Part shown: piece by piece, positions 18,978 through 28,310 of the stretch
Layout of the letters: each line of letters starts with the position of its first letter
Position numbering within the stretch: position 1 is the stretch's first letter
Assembly: GCF_026738875.1 (NCBI RefSeq)
Contig: NZ_JAPQFJ010000004.1
Coordinates: 170,208 to 234,207 of the forward strand
Source: Clostridium brassicae
Lineage (GTDB): Bacteria > Bacillota > Clostridia > Clostridiales > Clostridiaceae
Length of the DNA: 64,000 nt
Direction: 5' to 3'
The notes under the pieces: model-generated
The model's input: only the letters and a program-made list of their open reading frames with translations
Told to the model about the DNA's origin: nothing
The model's database searches: none
Made by a program: the position numbers and the translations under genes

Positions 18978-19964
18978 TTAAACATATCCATTTATGCCTC
19001 TTACTGAAACCTCGCCAGACATTATCTCTTCTACTTTCCCATTACTATATTGAACAATTAGTCTTCCTTCATCACTTAGGTCCAATGCCTTTGCCAGGAG
19101 TTTTTTATTTCTTTCTATCACCTTAATTTCTTTACCTAATAATATTGAGTTTTCTTTACAAATCTTAATGGATGTATCTATATTTTCTTTGGTAATAAAT
19201 TCTTCATATAATTCCTCAAAATAATTTAATGTACTACTCACCACTTCTTTCCTACTTATTGTTTTACCACTTTGTATTTTTAAGGAAGAAGCTACAGCAC
19301 TTACTTCTTTAGGAAACTCTTCTTCATTTATATTTACATTTATACCTATTCCTATTACAACATAATTAACCTTATTTATTTCTCCACTCATTTCTGTTAA
19401 TATACCACATACTTTTTTGCCATTTATAACTATATCATTAGGCCATTTTACAAAAGCCTCAATTCCATTTTTCTTGAATCCCATAATAACTGAAGCTGCT
19501 GCTACTTGAGTAACCTTTGGAACATTCATAGGATTTATATCTGGTGTTAATATAATAGACATCCATACTCCCTTATATTTAGGTGATACCCAATTTCTTC
19601 CTAATCTTCCTTTTCCCATGGTTTGTTCTTCTGCAATAACAACAGTTCCCTCTATCACATCTTTATTAGCAAGTTTTTTTGCTTCATTATTAGTAGAATC
19701 AACAGATTCTAAATGAACAATATTTCTCCCTATATATTTGGTATTAAGAGTATCTTTTATTTCTTCAAAAGTAAGTAAATCAGGTGAAGCTACAAGTTTA
19801 TATCCTTTTCTAGATACAGATTCTATTTCGTAGCCATCCTCTTTTATTGAATTTATATATTTCCATATGGCAGCCCTACTAACTCCAAGACTTTCGCTTA
19901 TCTTTTGACCAGAAATGAAATTATTTTTATTTTGTTTTAGCAACTCTATTATCTTTTCTTTCAT
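18978..19964 (-). CDS. birA: Biotin-protein ligase / biotin operon repressor
   Basis: The 328-residue bifunctional form: an N-terminal winged helix (KISESLGVSRAAIWKYINSIKEDG, about 21-44), a catalytic domain with the biotinyl-AMP motif GKGRLGRNW (117-125) and FVKWPNDIVING, and a small C-terminal domain ending VRGIN. It attaches biotin to carboxylases such as acetyl-CoA carboxylase, and with the DNA-binding domain can repress biotin genes. The ATG follows GGGAGGTATAATAG. No biotin biosynthesis gene is in this window, so any operator lies elsewhere. Confidence 0.95.
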   Translation of the reverse strand: MKEKIIELLKQNKNNFISGQKISESLGVSRAAIWKYINSIKEDGYEIESVSRKGYKLVASPDLLTFEEIKDTLNTKYIGRNIVHLESVDSTNNEAKKLANKDVIEGTVVIAEEQTMGKGRLGRNWVSPKYKGVWMSIILTPDINPMNVPKVTQVAAASVIMGFKKNGIEAFVKWPNDIVINGKKVCGILTEMSGEINKVNYVVIGIGINVNINEEEFPKEVSAVASSLKIQSGKTISRKEVVSSTLNYFEELYEEFITKENIDTSIKICKENSILLGKEIKVIERNKKLLAKALDLSDEGRLIVQYSNGKVEEIMSGEVSVRGINGYV

Positions 19965-20234
19965 CTATTATACCTCCCAATCTTACTAATAATTATATCA
20001 TTTTATGTTTTCAAATAAACTTACTCTATATAAACTAAAATTTGTCTTTTCTATATTTTGACTATGTATTATAATATAATAAATTATATACTAATATAAT
20101 AAGCTTAGTATTTTCTTTTATTACTTTTTAATTTAATATATAGGTTTATAATTAATATTATTGTAAATCATACTTTTTGTTTTAAAAAGTTGCATATTCA
20201 TAATACTAGTTATTTATTATAAGGAGGCTTTATT

Positions 20235-20630
20235 GTGAACATAAGAAAGTTTTTTGATTATGAAAATTGGGTTGTTGTAGGAAAAGTTTCTGATACATCA
20301 AAATATGCATATAAAATTTTAAAATCTCTAGATGCAGCTAAATTTAATGTGTCAGGAGTACATCCATTAGACGAATCAGAAAATGTTTATAAATCATTAA
20401 GTGATGTACCTTATAAAATTGATGTAATAGATTTATGTATAACTCCTTCTTTAGGAATAGGTATACTTAAAGAATCTAAGGAACTTAATATAGATAAAGT
20501 ACTTGTTCAACCTGGAGCAGAAAGTGAGGAAATACTAGATTATTGTAAAGCTAATGGAATAGTTGCTATAGAAGGATGCGCTCTTGTACAGTTATCAGTT
20601 TATTATAATATTGATGTAAATCAATTTTAA
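20235..20630 (+). CDS. CoA-binding domain protein
   Basis: The 131-residue protein is a stand-alone CoA-binding domain of the succinyl-CoA-synthetase alpha type (Rossmann-like). Visible are WVVVGKVSDTSKYAYKILK (glycine motif, about 12-30), the VHPLDE turn and the IDLCITPSLGIGILKE segment, and LVQPGAESEEILDYCKANG. Ligand and pathway are unknown. The start is GTG with AAGGAGG about 8 nt upstream. It ends in a bidirectional terminator shared with the convergent transporter gene. Confidence 0.85.
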   Translation: MNIRKFFDYENWVVVGKVSDTSKYAYKILKSLDAAKFNVSGVHPLDESENVYKSLSDVPYKIDVIDLCITPSLGIGILKESKELNIDKVLVQPGAESEEILDYCKANGIVAIEGCALVQLSVYYNIDVNQF

Positions 20631-20692
20631 AATGTAAATATTTTTATATCTATTGTAATAACTATATGTATTTGTAAACTTAATATAAAAAT

Positions 20693-20729
20693 AATAAAAA
20701 GGATGAAATTAGAATTCATCCTTTTTATT
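20693..20729. terminator. Bidirectional terminator
   Basis: AATAAAAAGGATGAA (20693-20707) pairs with TTCATCCTTTTTATT (20715-20729). The A/T tracts on both sides serve the convergent CoA-binding protein and atoE genes. Confidence 0.88.
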
Positions 20730-20741
20730 ATCTCAATATCT

Positions 20742-22103
20742 TTATATCAATACAATTCCTAATGCTATTATAACCCCAGAACATAATAGGTCAACTAAAC
20801 AGAATCCCATAATGTCTTTTGCGTTAAGTCCTGCAATACCTAGCGCTGGTAATGCCCAGAATGGTTGAATCATATTCGTCCATGCATCTCCCCAAGCAAT
20901 AGCCATCGCTGTTTTCCCTAATGGTACTCCTAAAGCTTGCGCTGCTGGCATCATTATAGGAGCTTGAACAGCCCATTGTCCACCACCTGATGGTACGAAG
21001 AAGTTAACAAGCCCTGCGCTTAAAAATGTAAATAGTGGGAAAGTTGTTTTATTCGATATTGCAACAAATCCAGTTGACATTGCTCCAGCAAGTGAAACTC
21101 CAGTAGGGCCTTTACAAGTCATCATTCCCATAATTCCAGCATAGAATGGAAATTGAAGGATAATTCCAGCTGCACCTTTAGTAGCTTCGCCTATAGCCTT
21201 TATAAATCTCTTTGGAGTTCCATGTAAAATTATTGCTAAAAACAAGAATATAAAATTAACTATATCTAGATTTAAATTAAATCCTTTTGTAGCAAAATAA
21301 TAAATTATATAAATTATTCCCATTAATCCTGTAAGCATTGATATTATTCTACTGTTTTCAAGTCTATCAGCTGGAGTCATATCTGCTTTAGCAACTACAG
21401 CTGCTGCTTCATCATCATTTTCATCTATTAATAATTTAGGATCTATAACTACAGTGTCCTCTTCTTTAGGCATCATAGCTTTATTTAATAAAGGAAGAAT
21501 TATTAATAATGCTATTATAATTACTAAATTATATCTTGAAAATAAAGTTTGACTTGTTGGTATAGCTGTCTTTATAACCCCTGCTGTTGCAACTTCTACA
21601 TCTTTTCCTCCTGTAGCTACAGTAAGAGGAATAGATGCTGAAAGTCCTGCATGCCATACTAAGAATCCTGAATATGCAGAAGCTATTAATAACCTGTAAT
21701 CAACACCTTTAACTTTTTTAGCTATTTCTTTTGCAAAAATAGCTCCTATAACAAGTCCAAATCCCCAGTTTATCCAACAAGCTATAGTAGATATAACAGT
21801 CACTAATATAATTGCTTGTGCTGGGCCTTTAGGCTTACTTGCTAAATTTTGAAGTCCTCTTTTAAATGAGGGAGCATTAGCTAAGGTATGTCCAGTAACA
21901 AGGACTAATGCCATTTGCATTGAAAACCCTAATAATTTCCAAAACCCTTTTCCCCATCCAAGAATCATCCCAAGTGGACCTTGATGAGTTATTGGTATTC
22001 CTATTAGAAATACAAAAAAAGTTAATATGATTGCGAATATAAATGGGTCAGGTAAGTACTTTTGAACAAGAGATACACAACCCTGTGAAAATTTTTTAAA
22101 CAT
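20742..22103 (-). CDS. atoE: Short-chain fatty acid transporter, AtoE family
   Basis: The 453-residue membrane protein has about ten to twelve hydrophobic segments and opens with VSLVQKYLPDPFIFAIILTFF, the AtoE-type start. The conserved FVPSGGGQWAVQAPIMMPAAQALG (about 366-389) and WGDAWTNMIQPFWALPALGIAGL are diagnostic of the family that takes up acetoacetate, butyrate and other short-chain acids. The ATG follows AAAGGAG. It is divergent from a 3-hydroxyacyl-CoA dehydrogenase gene, suggesting shared short-chain acid metabolism, and has a Rex-like site about 45 bp upstream. Confidence 0.87.
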   Translation of the reverse strand: MFKKFSQGCVSLVQKYLPDPFIFAIILTFFVFLIGIPITHQGPLGMILGWGKGFWKLLGFSMQMALVLVTGHTLANAPSFKRGLQNLASKPKGPAQAIILVTVISTIACWINWGFGLVIGAIFAKEIAKKVKGVDYRLLIASAYSGFLVWHAGLSASIPLTVATGGKDVEVATAGVIKTAIPTSQTLFSRYNLVIIIALLIILPLLNKAMMPKEEDTVVIDPKLLIDENDDEAAAVVAKADMTPADRLENSRIISMLTGLMGIIYIIYYFATKGFNLNLDIVNFIFLFLAIILHGTPKRFIKAIGEATKGAAGIILQFPFYAGIMGMMTCKGPTGVSLAGAMSTGFVAISNKTTFPLFTFLSAGLVNFFVPSGGGQWAVQAPIMMPAAQALGVPLGKTAMAIAWGDAWTNMIQPFWALPALGIAGLNAKDIMGFCLVDLLCSGVIIALGIVLI

Positions 22104-22146
22104 ATCTTCAACTCCTTTTAATTTATTATAAAAATAATATAATCAT

Positions 22147-22164
22147 TGGTTAATTATTTAACAT
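22147..22164. promoter_or_regulatory. Rex-like operator upstream of atoE
   Basis: TGGTTAA-TTAT-TTAACAT matches the Rex consensus TTGTTAA-N4-TTAACAA at 12 of 14 specified positions, with the GTTAA-N4-TTAAC core perfect. It is 44 bp before the atoE start codon. Regulator binding is inferred. Confidence 0.5.
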
Positions 22165-22508
22165 AAATATCTTTATTTGTTCATATATATTTATGTATAC
22201 GTTTAAATAATTGTTTTGTTTTTATCAATCCATTAAAGAATATTCCGAATATATATGCATTTTTATGTTAAAAAATTTTCATAATATTTCCTTGTAAACC
22301 TTTTATACCATAATTATATATCATATTGCCCTTTAAATCTATACTTTTATGTTTTTTTTTAGAAAATATATAATTTATTACTTTAAATGTAAATCATGTT
22401 TTTAAATTGATTTTATAACTTTTCAATAATATTTTAACGATATGTATTTACTAATAATTACATATATACTATAATTATTATATAATTTGACTTAATTTAA
22501 CTATTTAT

Positions 22509-22526
22509 TTGTTATCCGATTAACTA
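22509..22526. promoter_or_regulatory. Rex-like operator overlapping the dehydrogenase promoter
   Basis: TTGTTAT-CCGA-TTAACTA matches TTGTTAA-N4-TTAACAA at 12 of 14 positions. It overlaps the candidate -10 (TGTTAT, 22510-22515), which lies 17 bp after TTGACT (22487-22492). Between the two Rex-like sites (22165-22508) I see only AT-rich sequence. Confidence 0.5.
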
Positions 22527-22540
22527 ATAATATACTTAAG

Positions 22541-22586
22541 GGAGGTGTATTCTGGGTTATATTACTATATAATCCAGGTAGATATG
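22541..22586 (+). promoter_or_regulatory. Dehydrogenase initiation region: SD, intervening hairpin, start codon
   Basis: The strong site GGAGGTG (22541-22547) is 36 nt before the ATG at 22584. CTGGGTTAT (22552-22560) pairs with ATAATCCAG (22569-22577), 9 bp with one G-U. Removing the hairpin leaves 10-12 nt. A weak AGGT sits at the hairpin's 3' edge. Confidence 0.55.
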
Positions 22587-23525
22587 GAAATTAAAAAAGT
22601 TGCTATTATCGGTGCTGGTACAATGGGACATGGTATTGCACAACTTTGTGCAGAAGCTGGTCTTCAAGTAAGTATGTTTGATATTTCAGAACAAAATCTT
22701 AATAATGGTTTTGAAAATATAAAAAAGAGTTTAAAATTGCTTCTATCTAATGGAAAAATAACTGAGGAAGATTATGAAAGAGTAATGTCTAAAATAAGCT
22801 TAACAAATAACTTAGAAAAGGTTATTGAAAATGCTGAAATGATAGTTGAATGTGTTGCTGAAAAATTGCCTATAAAACAAGACTTATTTGGAAAACTTGA
22901 TAAGTTGTGTTCACCAGAAGTTATCCTTGCTACTAATACTTCCGGTTTAAGCCCATCCGCTATTTCTCAAGATCTTGAACATCCTGAGAGAGTTGTTGTA
23001 GCTCATTTTTGGTGTCCCGCTGAATTAATTCCCCTAGTTGAAGTTGTTCCAGGAGAAAAGACCTCTACTGAAACAGTTGAAAGAACCATGGCTTGGGTAA
23101 AACAAATAAATAAACAACCTGTTAAAATGAATAAAGAATGCTTAGGCTTTATAGGAAATCGTTTGCAATTAGCTCTTTTAAGAGAAGCTATATATATAGT
23201 TGAACAAGGCTGGGCTGATCCAGAAGAGGTGGACAAGGCTGTAGAATATGGGTTAGGTCGTCGTCTTCCTGCTACTGGACCATTAAAAAGTGCAGACCTT
23301 GGTGGACTTGACATATTCTATAATATCTCTACTTACCTATTCAAAGATTTATGTAATTCTACTGAAGCATCTCAATACTTAAAACAAAAAGTAGATGCTG
23401 AAAAATGTGGAACTAAGAGTGGTGAAGGAAACTATAAGTGGTCACAAGAAGCAATAGACGATATAACAAAGAAAAGAACGGATCTTTTATTATATTTTTT
23501 AGAGCAGGACAAAATAAATAAATAA
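22584..23525 (+). CDS. 3-hydroxyacyl-CoA dehydrogenase family protein
   Basis: I choose the ATG at 22584 (MEIKKVAIIGAGTMGHGIAQ); upstream in-frame codons to a GTG at 22545 encode a non-conserved extension inside the ribosome site. The 313-residue protein has the NAD-binding GAGTMGHGIAQ, the NTSGLSPSAI segment, AHFWCPAELIPLVEVVPG with the catalytic His, and the C-terminal domain GLGRRLPATGPLKSADLGGLD. It oxidises or reduces 3-hydroxyacyl-CoA; 3-hydroxybutyryl-CoA is likely but the protein is longer than canonical clostridial Hbd (~282). It is not linked to crt-bcd-etf, so it is probably a paralogue. Confidence 0.87.
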   Translation: MEIKKVAIIGAGTMGHGIAQLCAEAGLQVSMFDISEQNLNNGFENIKKSLKLLLSNGKITEEDYERVMSKISLTNNLEKVIENAEMIVECVAEKLPIKQDLFGKLDKLCSPEVILATNTSGLSPSAISQDLEHPERVVVAHFWCPAELIPLVEVVPGEKTSTETVERTMAWVKQINKQPVKMNKECLGFIGNRLQLALLREAIYIVEQGWADPEEVDKAVEYGLGRRLPATGPLKSADLGGLDIFYNISTYLFKDLCNSTEASQYLKQKVDAEKCGTKSGEGNYKWSQEAIDDITKKRTDLLLYFLEQDKINK

Positions 23526-23531
23526 ACATAT

Positions 23532-23585
23532 AAATAATATAAGCGAAAATAAACAATATACTATTTATTTTCGCTTATATTATTT
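23532..23585 (+). terminator. Terminator after the dehydrogenase gene
   Basis: A 22-bp inverted repeat centred on AAGCGAAAATAAA / TTTATTTTCGCTT (23532-23553 with 23564-23585), beginning 7 bp after the stop codon. Confidence 0.85.
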
Positions 23586-23753
23586 AACTTTATAATTAAA
23601 AACTTGTATAATTGTTACAACATATAGATTAATATAAGTTTTTAATTATTCATTTTCTCTAATTAACAAAATATTAATCTATTAAACAATAGGATTTCGA
23701 ATTTTAATGCAGTTTAAAGAATATCATTAACTATAGCACTTTTTAAGGATGAA

Positions 23754-24539
23754 ATGTTATTGGAAGGATTACTTGTTTATTTTAGTGGAACTGGCAATAG
23801 TAAATTTATTGCTGAATGTATAAAAAAAGAATTTAGTAAAAGAGGTCATAATATTACGCTTTATTCAATAGAGAGCAAAGCGCCCATCAATTGGTATAAT
23901 TATGAATTTTTTATTTTTGGAAGCCCTAAGTATTACGAATATAGTCCATTATTTTTTATTAATTGGATTAAAAAAAATGTACCTACACTAAATCATGGGG
24001 CAAACTGTATTTTATTTTGTACAGGAAGTGCTGCCATAGCTACTAGTTTTAAATCTCTTGAAAAAATTCTTAAGAAAAAACATCTCTCTGTAGTAACTAC
24101 TAAAACGTTTCAGATGCCTAATAACTATTTAATAGGGCTTTTCAACCCTACTGATAAAGATAAATATAGTATTTATTCTAAATGGAACTTTGAAAAAATT
24201 GGACTTATGGTTCAAGATTTTTTAGATAATATTTATAATATAGAAAAAATAAATCCATTGATAGGCTTTATGTGTGAAAAAGTAAGTTACTATTTCTGTA
24301 AATCTGCTAAACATAAAAGTAAAAATTTTTCAGTAAATTCTAATTGCACAAAATGTACTCAATGTATAAGAAATTGTCCTACTAATAATATTGAATTAAT
24401 AGATGATAAAATAATTTTTAAAAATAACTGCGTTCTTTGTACTCGTTGTATTAATTTTTGTCCTAAAAATGCAATTATATATAAAAATAGAAAAGTTAAT
24501 CAATATAATTATAATTTAAAACAACTAAACTTAAGATAA
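23754..24539 (+). CDS. EFR1-type flavodoxin-ferredoxin fusion
   Basis: The 261-residue protein joins an N-terminal flavodoxin-like domain (VYFSGTGNSKFIAECI, FMN phosphate loop near residues 8-17) to a C-terminal two-cluster ferredoxin. The clusters are CTKCTQCIRNCP (about 197-208) and CVLCTRCINFCP (about 222-233), each with four cysteines for a 4Fe-4S centre. This architecture is the EFR1 family, presumed electron carriers. The ATG has AAGGAT a few nt upstream. It is monocistronic, and its redox partners cannot be inferred from the neighbours. Confidence 0.9.
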   Translation: MLLEGLLVYFSGTGNSKFIAECIKKEFSKRGHNITLYSIESKAPINWYNYEFFIFGSPKYYEYSPLFFINWIKKNVPTLNHGANCILFCTGSAAIATSFKSLEKILKKKHLSVVTTKTFQMPNNYLIGLFNPTDKDKYSIYSKWNFEKIGLMVQDFLDNIYNIEKINPLIGFMCEKVSYYFCKSAKHKSKNFSVNSNCTKCTQCIRNCPTNNIELIDDKIIFKNNCVLCTRCINFCPKNAIIYKNRKVNQYNYNLKQLNLR

Positions 24540-24554
24540 TATATTAAAATATAC

Positions 24555-24606
24555 TTTAATGTGTTAGCCAGTAATAACTAATCTCCTGACTAACACATTA
24601 AATTTT
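24555..24606. terminator. Terminator between convergent EFR1 and thrC genes
   Basis: TTAATGTGTTAG (24556-24567) pairs with CTAACACATTAA (24590-24601), with an additional inner CAG/CTG pairing. It is T-rich on the plus-strand side and can serve either gene. Confidence 0.65.
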
Positions 24607-24673
24607 AAGCAATGCTTTTAAAAAATGTTACTTTTGAAATTACATCAATTTAATAATTTATCAAAACATAATC

Positions 24674-26167
24674 TTATTTTATTTCTAATAATTTTTTTAT
24701 ACAATTATCCATCTCATTTTTTTCACAAATTACAGTATGGATAACTTCCCTCTTGTTTAAATCCTTTATATTCTTTGGGATTTCTTCATTTAATAGCTCA
24801 CTCATCTTTTCTAATAAAGTAAAATCATCTAAGTCACTATAACAATCATCTATAGAATTCATAACAGAATTAGTAAATTTATATGGGCTTGCTGTAGATA
24901 CAATGACTGTTTTTCTTAAATCTTTTTGTTGTTTTTTATATTTTTCATTTACTACATAAGCAACGGCAGTATGAGTGTCTATAAGATACTTGCTTTCCTC
25001 ATATACCTTTCTTATAGCATCTTTTGTTTCTTTTTCTGAAGCATGGTTTCCATAAAAATCTTGAAAAGATTTTTTCATATCTTCCTCAATTTTATATTTT
25101 CCATTCTGCTTTAATTCTTTCATTAATTTATTTATTTCTAAGGAATTTCCTCTACTTAAGGAATATAATAATCTCTCCAAATTACTTGAAATTAGTATAT
25201 CCATTGAAGGAGATATTGTAGTTATAAATTCCCTGTTTTTATCATAAATACCGGTATCTATAAAATCATGCAATACTTTATTATCATTAGAAGCACATAA
25301 AAGCTTATTTATTGGAAGTCCCATCTGTTTTGCATAATAAGCTGCAAGAATATTACCAAAGTTACCTGTTGGAACAACTACATTTATGTCTTCCTTCTCT
25401 TTTATCTCATTATTTTTATATAAATTTATATATGCATAAAAATAATATACTATTTGAGGAATAAGCCTACCTATATTTATAGAGTTTGCTGAAGAAAACA
25501 TATACTGATTTTTCTCTAAAATCTCTTTAAATTCATTGTCTGCAAATATCTCTTTTACTCCACTTTGAGCATCATCAAAGTTACCCTTAATTGCCACTAC
25601 ATAAGTATTATTACCTTTATGAGTAACCATCTGATATTTTTGAACTTGGCTAACTCCTTGTTCTGGGAAAAATACTACAATCTTAATCCCATCAATATTT
25701 GTAAAACCTTCTAATGCTGCTTTGCCAGTATCTCCTGAAGTAGCGGTAAGTATAACAATCTCTTTATTTAAATTCAATTTTTTAGCTGAAGTTGTCATTA
25801 AATGTGGCAATATTGAAAGAGCCATATCTTTAAATGCGAGAGTAGGTCCATGATACAATTCTAAGAAAAATTCATCATTTACCTTTGTTAATGGAGCTAT
25901 TTCTTCTGTATCAAATTTTGAATCATAAGCTCTATTTATACAACTTTTTAATTCGTCTTCGGTAAAATCAGTAAAAAATTTACTCATAACAAAATAAGCA
26001 ACTTCTTTATAATTCATTTTTGATAATTTATTAAGGTCAATTTCTACTTTAGGAGTTTCACAAGGAACAAATAATCCTCCATCCTCTGCAATTCCTTGTA
26101 AAATTGCTTCTGATGATTGGACTTTCTTTTCATTCCCTCTTGTACTTTTATAATAGATTCTATTCAT
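24674..26167 (-). CDS. thrC: Threonine synthase
   Basis: ThrC converts O-phosphohomoserine to threonine with pyridoxal phosphate. I place the start at the ATG at 26167 (MNRIYYKSTRGNEK), which has AGGAAG 8 nt upstream; a GTG three codons earlier overlaps that site. The 497 residues fit the long form of the enzyme. The PLP lysine is in HGPTLAFKDMAL (about 112), and TATSGDTGKAALEG binds the cofactor phosphate. It follows hom with a 25-bp gap, forming a hom-thrC operon. Confidence 0.96.
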   Translation of the reverse strand: MNRIYYKSTRGNEKKVQSSEAILQGIAEDGGLFVPCETPKVEIDLNKLSKMNYKEVAYFVMSKFFTDFTEDELKSCINRAYDSKFDTEEIAPLTKVNDEFFLELYHGPTLAFKDMALSILPHLMTTSAKKLNLNKEIVILTATSGDTGKAALEGFTNIDGIKIVVFFPEQGVSQVQKYQMVTHKGNNTYVVAIKGNFDDAQSGVKEIFADNEFKEILEKNQYMFSSANSINIGRLIPQIVYYFYAYINLYKNNEIKEKEDINVVVPTGNFGNILAAYYAKQMGLPINKLLCASNDNKVLHDFIDTGIYDKNREFITTISPSMDILISSNLERLLYSLSRGNSLEINKLMKELKQNGKYKIEEDMKKSFQDFYGNHASEKETKDAIRKVYEESKYLIDTHTAVAYVVNEKYKKQQKDLRKTVIVSTASPYKFTNSVMNSIDDCYSDLDDFTLLEKMSELLNEEIPKNIKDLNKREVIHTVICEKNEMDNCIKKLLEIK

Positions 26168-26192
26168 AGCGTCCACTTCCTATCTACATAAA

Positions 26193-27488
26193 CTATCCTT
26201 TATAACCATTTTCAACTCTTATTACATTATCTATTTTTTGAACACTAGAAAGCTCTTTAATTTCTTCTAAAGATTTCATCATATTGCCTTCAAAAGTCTT
26301 ATGTGTAACAAATACTAAAGTAACATATTCTTGTCCCTTTCCCTTTTGAATAACAGATAAAACACTCACATTATTTTTTCCTAAAATAGTTGTTATTTCA
26401 GCTAGTACACCAGGAACATCTTTTACAGTAGTTCTTATATAATATTGAGTTTCTGCGTTCTCTATATTATTAACCTTCTTTTTAGAAACTCTATTAGGTT
26501 TATCTACAACTTTATTTAAATCCATATTATTCCTCAATATAGATATTACATCTCCAACAACAGCACTACCTGTTGGTAAATCTCCTGCTCCTCTTCCATA
26601 GAACATTAAATCTCCAACCGCATTTCCTTTAATTAGAACTGCATTAAAAGAGTCATTAACATTTGCTAATGGGTGTCTTGCTGGAATCATTGTAGGGTGA
26701 ACTCTAAGTTCTAGAACATCATCTACATCTTTTACAATTGCTAATAGCTTTATTACATATCCAAATTCTTTTGCATATTCTACATCTATAGCTTCTATGT
26801 TACTGATTCCTTCTCTGTATATTGAATTTACATCAACTCTTTCACCAAAAGCTAATGAAGTTAAAATTCTAAGCTTATATAAAGGATCATATCCTTCTAC
26901 ATCTGAAGTAGGATCTGCTTCTGCATACCCTTTTTCTTGAGCTTCTTTTAAAGCATCATTAAAACTCATATTCTCTAAATACATTTTTGTTAAAATGTAA
27001 TTAGTTGTTCCATTTATTATTCCAACAATTTCTTTTATCTTATTGGCTGTTAAGCACTCTTCTATTCCATGAATAATTGGAATTCCTCCTGCAACACTAG
27101 CTTCATATCTAAGAGCTACGCCTTCTTCATCTGCCATATTTAAAAGGTCATCCCCTATTGTTGCAATGGCCAACTTATTAGCTGTAACCACATGTTTTTT
27201 GGATTTTATAGCTCTTTCCATATAATCTTTTGCAGGTTCCATTCCACCCATAACTTCTACTATTATTTTTATGTCATCATCTTCAAAAATCTCATCTGGA
27301 TTTGTTGTAAAAAGATTTTTTGGTACTTCTGCCCCTCTATTTTTATTTAAATCCCTAACTAAAATCTTAGCTACTTCTACTTTGTAACCTGCTCTCTCTG
27401 TAATTTCCTCTTCATTGGAACTTAGTATTTTCCAAACCCCACTTCCAACATTTCCAAATCCCAGTAATGCAATCTTTACCTTATTCAT
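26193..27488 (-). CDS. hom: Homoserine dehydrogenase
   Basis: Hom reduces aspartate semialdehyde to homoserine, the branch point to threonine and methionine. The 431-residue protein has the Rossmann start KIALLGFGNVGSGVWKIL, the catalytic-domain signature GIINGTTNYILTKM with the downstream EAQEKGYAEADPTSDVEGYD, and a C-terminal ACT domain from about residue 350 (YYIRTTVKDVPGVLAEITTILGK) likely for allosteric threonine sensing. The ATG follows AAGGGGG. No T-box or other leader element is recognisable upstream. Confidence 0.97.
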   Translation of the reverse strand: MNKVKIALLGFGNVGSGVWKILSSNEEEITERAGYKVEVAKILVRDLNKNRGAEVPKNLFTTNPDEIFEDDDIKIIVEVMGGMEPAKDYMERAIKSKKHVVTANKLAIATIGDDLLNMADEEGVALRYEASVAGGIPIIHGIEECLTANKIKEIVGIINGTTNYILTKMYLENMSFNDALKEAQEKGYAEADPTSDVEGYDPLYKLRILTSLAFGERVDVNSIYREGISNIEAIDVEYAKEFGYVIKLLAIVKDVDDVLELRVHPTMIPARHPLANVNDSFNAVLIKGNAVGDLMFYGRGAGDLPTGSAVVGDVISILRNNMDLNKVVDKPNRVSKKKVNNIENAETQYYIRTTVKDVPGVLAEITTILGKNNVSVLSVIQKGKGQEYVTLVFVTHKTFEGNMMKSLEEIKELSSVQKIDNVIRVENGYKG

Positions 27489-27985
27489 TTTTTTGCCCCC
27501 TTAAATTTATATATATTTATTAGGATTTGTTTCAAATAAATATTTTTAAATTAATATTTACTTAAAACTACCTTTATTAACTATATTTTTTAATTACTTT
27601 GCCCCAAGTTATTATATATTAATAAAATTACGATTTAAATTCTATTATACTTTCTCTTTTGAAAATAATAAAGTATTTGTTTGATTTTTTCTGTATATTT
27701 ATAATTTTCTCTATTAATAATTTTTAATTTATAATCATTAGTGTAATCTATATTGCATAATTTATACAATATCTGTCATAAACCATAAATATAATTAAAA
27801 GACCATTTCAATCCAATAATCCCACTTATAAAAAAATAAAGTAAAGACATATTTTACATATACCTTTACTTTATTCTTCACCATATTTAAAATTATTCAT
27901 TTTACTATAATATCAAATCCGAACTCTTTTTTACCTTTACTAACTTATAGTCAAAAATCTTAGCATACTTTTACCATAAACAAAC
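27489..27985. other. Intergenic region upstream of hom
   Basis: 497 AT-rich bases. The only clear element is the terminator of the small upstream gene at 27826-27875. I looked for a T-box or other leader for hom and saw none. Confidence 0.5.
27826..27875 (-). terminator. Terminator of the 65-aa hypothetical gene
   Basis: On the minus strand AATAAAGTAAAG and CTTTACTTTATT (27864-27875 with 27835-27846) form a 12-bp stem followed by TTTTTTATAAG. Confidence 0.75.
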
Positions 27986-28183
27986 TTACACCTCAATTTT
28001 TATTTTATCAACAAGCATTCCTTCAGCATTTCTAATATAAATATGATTTTTTTCTTTTATTCCAATGCTATAATCGCTACTTAAACAATTTTCTTCTCGA
28101 TAGTATCTTATTCCATATTCACTTTCTTCTATTACTTTGGCTATTTTTCTCCCTGAAGCTTCAATAATCTCATGAATTTTCAT
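27986..28183 (-). CDS. Hypothetical protein, 65 aa
   Basis: I do not recognise this 65-residue protein. It is soluble and charged, beginning MKIHEIIEASGRKIAKVIE and ending in a short beta-like stretch (VDKIKIEV). The ATG follows AAAGGGGAGAAGTAA and the gene has its own terminator, so it looks like a genuine expressed unit. Immediately upstream is the terminated structured RNA candidate at 28.3-28.6 kb, on the same strand; readthrough past that terminator would enter this gene, so a cis-regulatory link is possible but unproven. Confidence 0.6.
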   Translation of the reverse strand: MKIHEIIEASGRKIAKVIEESEYGIRYYREENCLSSDYSIGIKEKNHIYIRNAEGMLVDKIKIEV

Positions 28184-28310
28184 TTACTTCTCCCCTTTAT
28201 TATTAAAATTTTTTATTCTGCTATTTACTATTAGGTTATATTTGAAAAAAATATTTATTTTAAAACATTTTCTTAAAAAACAACCTAATTTTATTCATTT
28301 TTTAGCTCAT

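Noticed and set aside
27489..27985. A T-box or amino-acid leader for hom-thrC
   Set aside because: No T-box bulge sequence or specifier stem is visible; the only hairpin is the terminator of the upstream gene.
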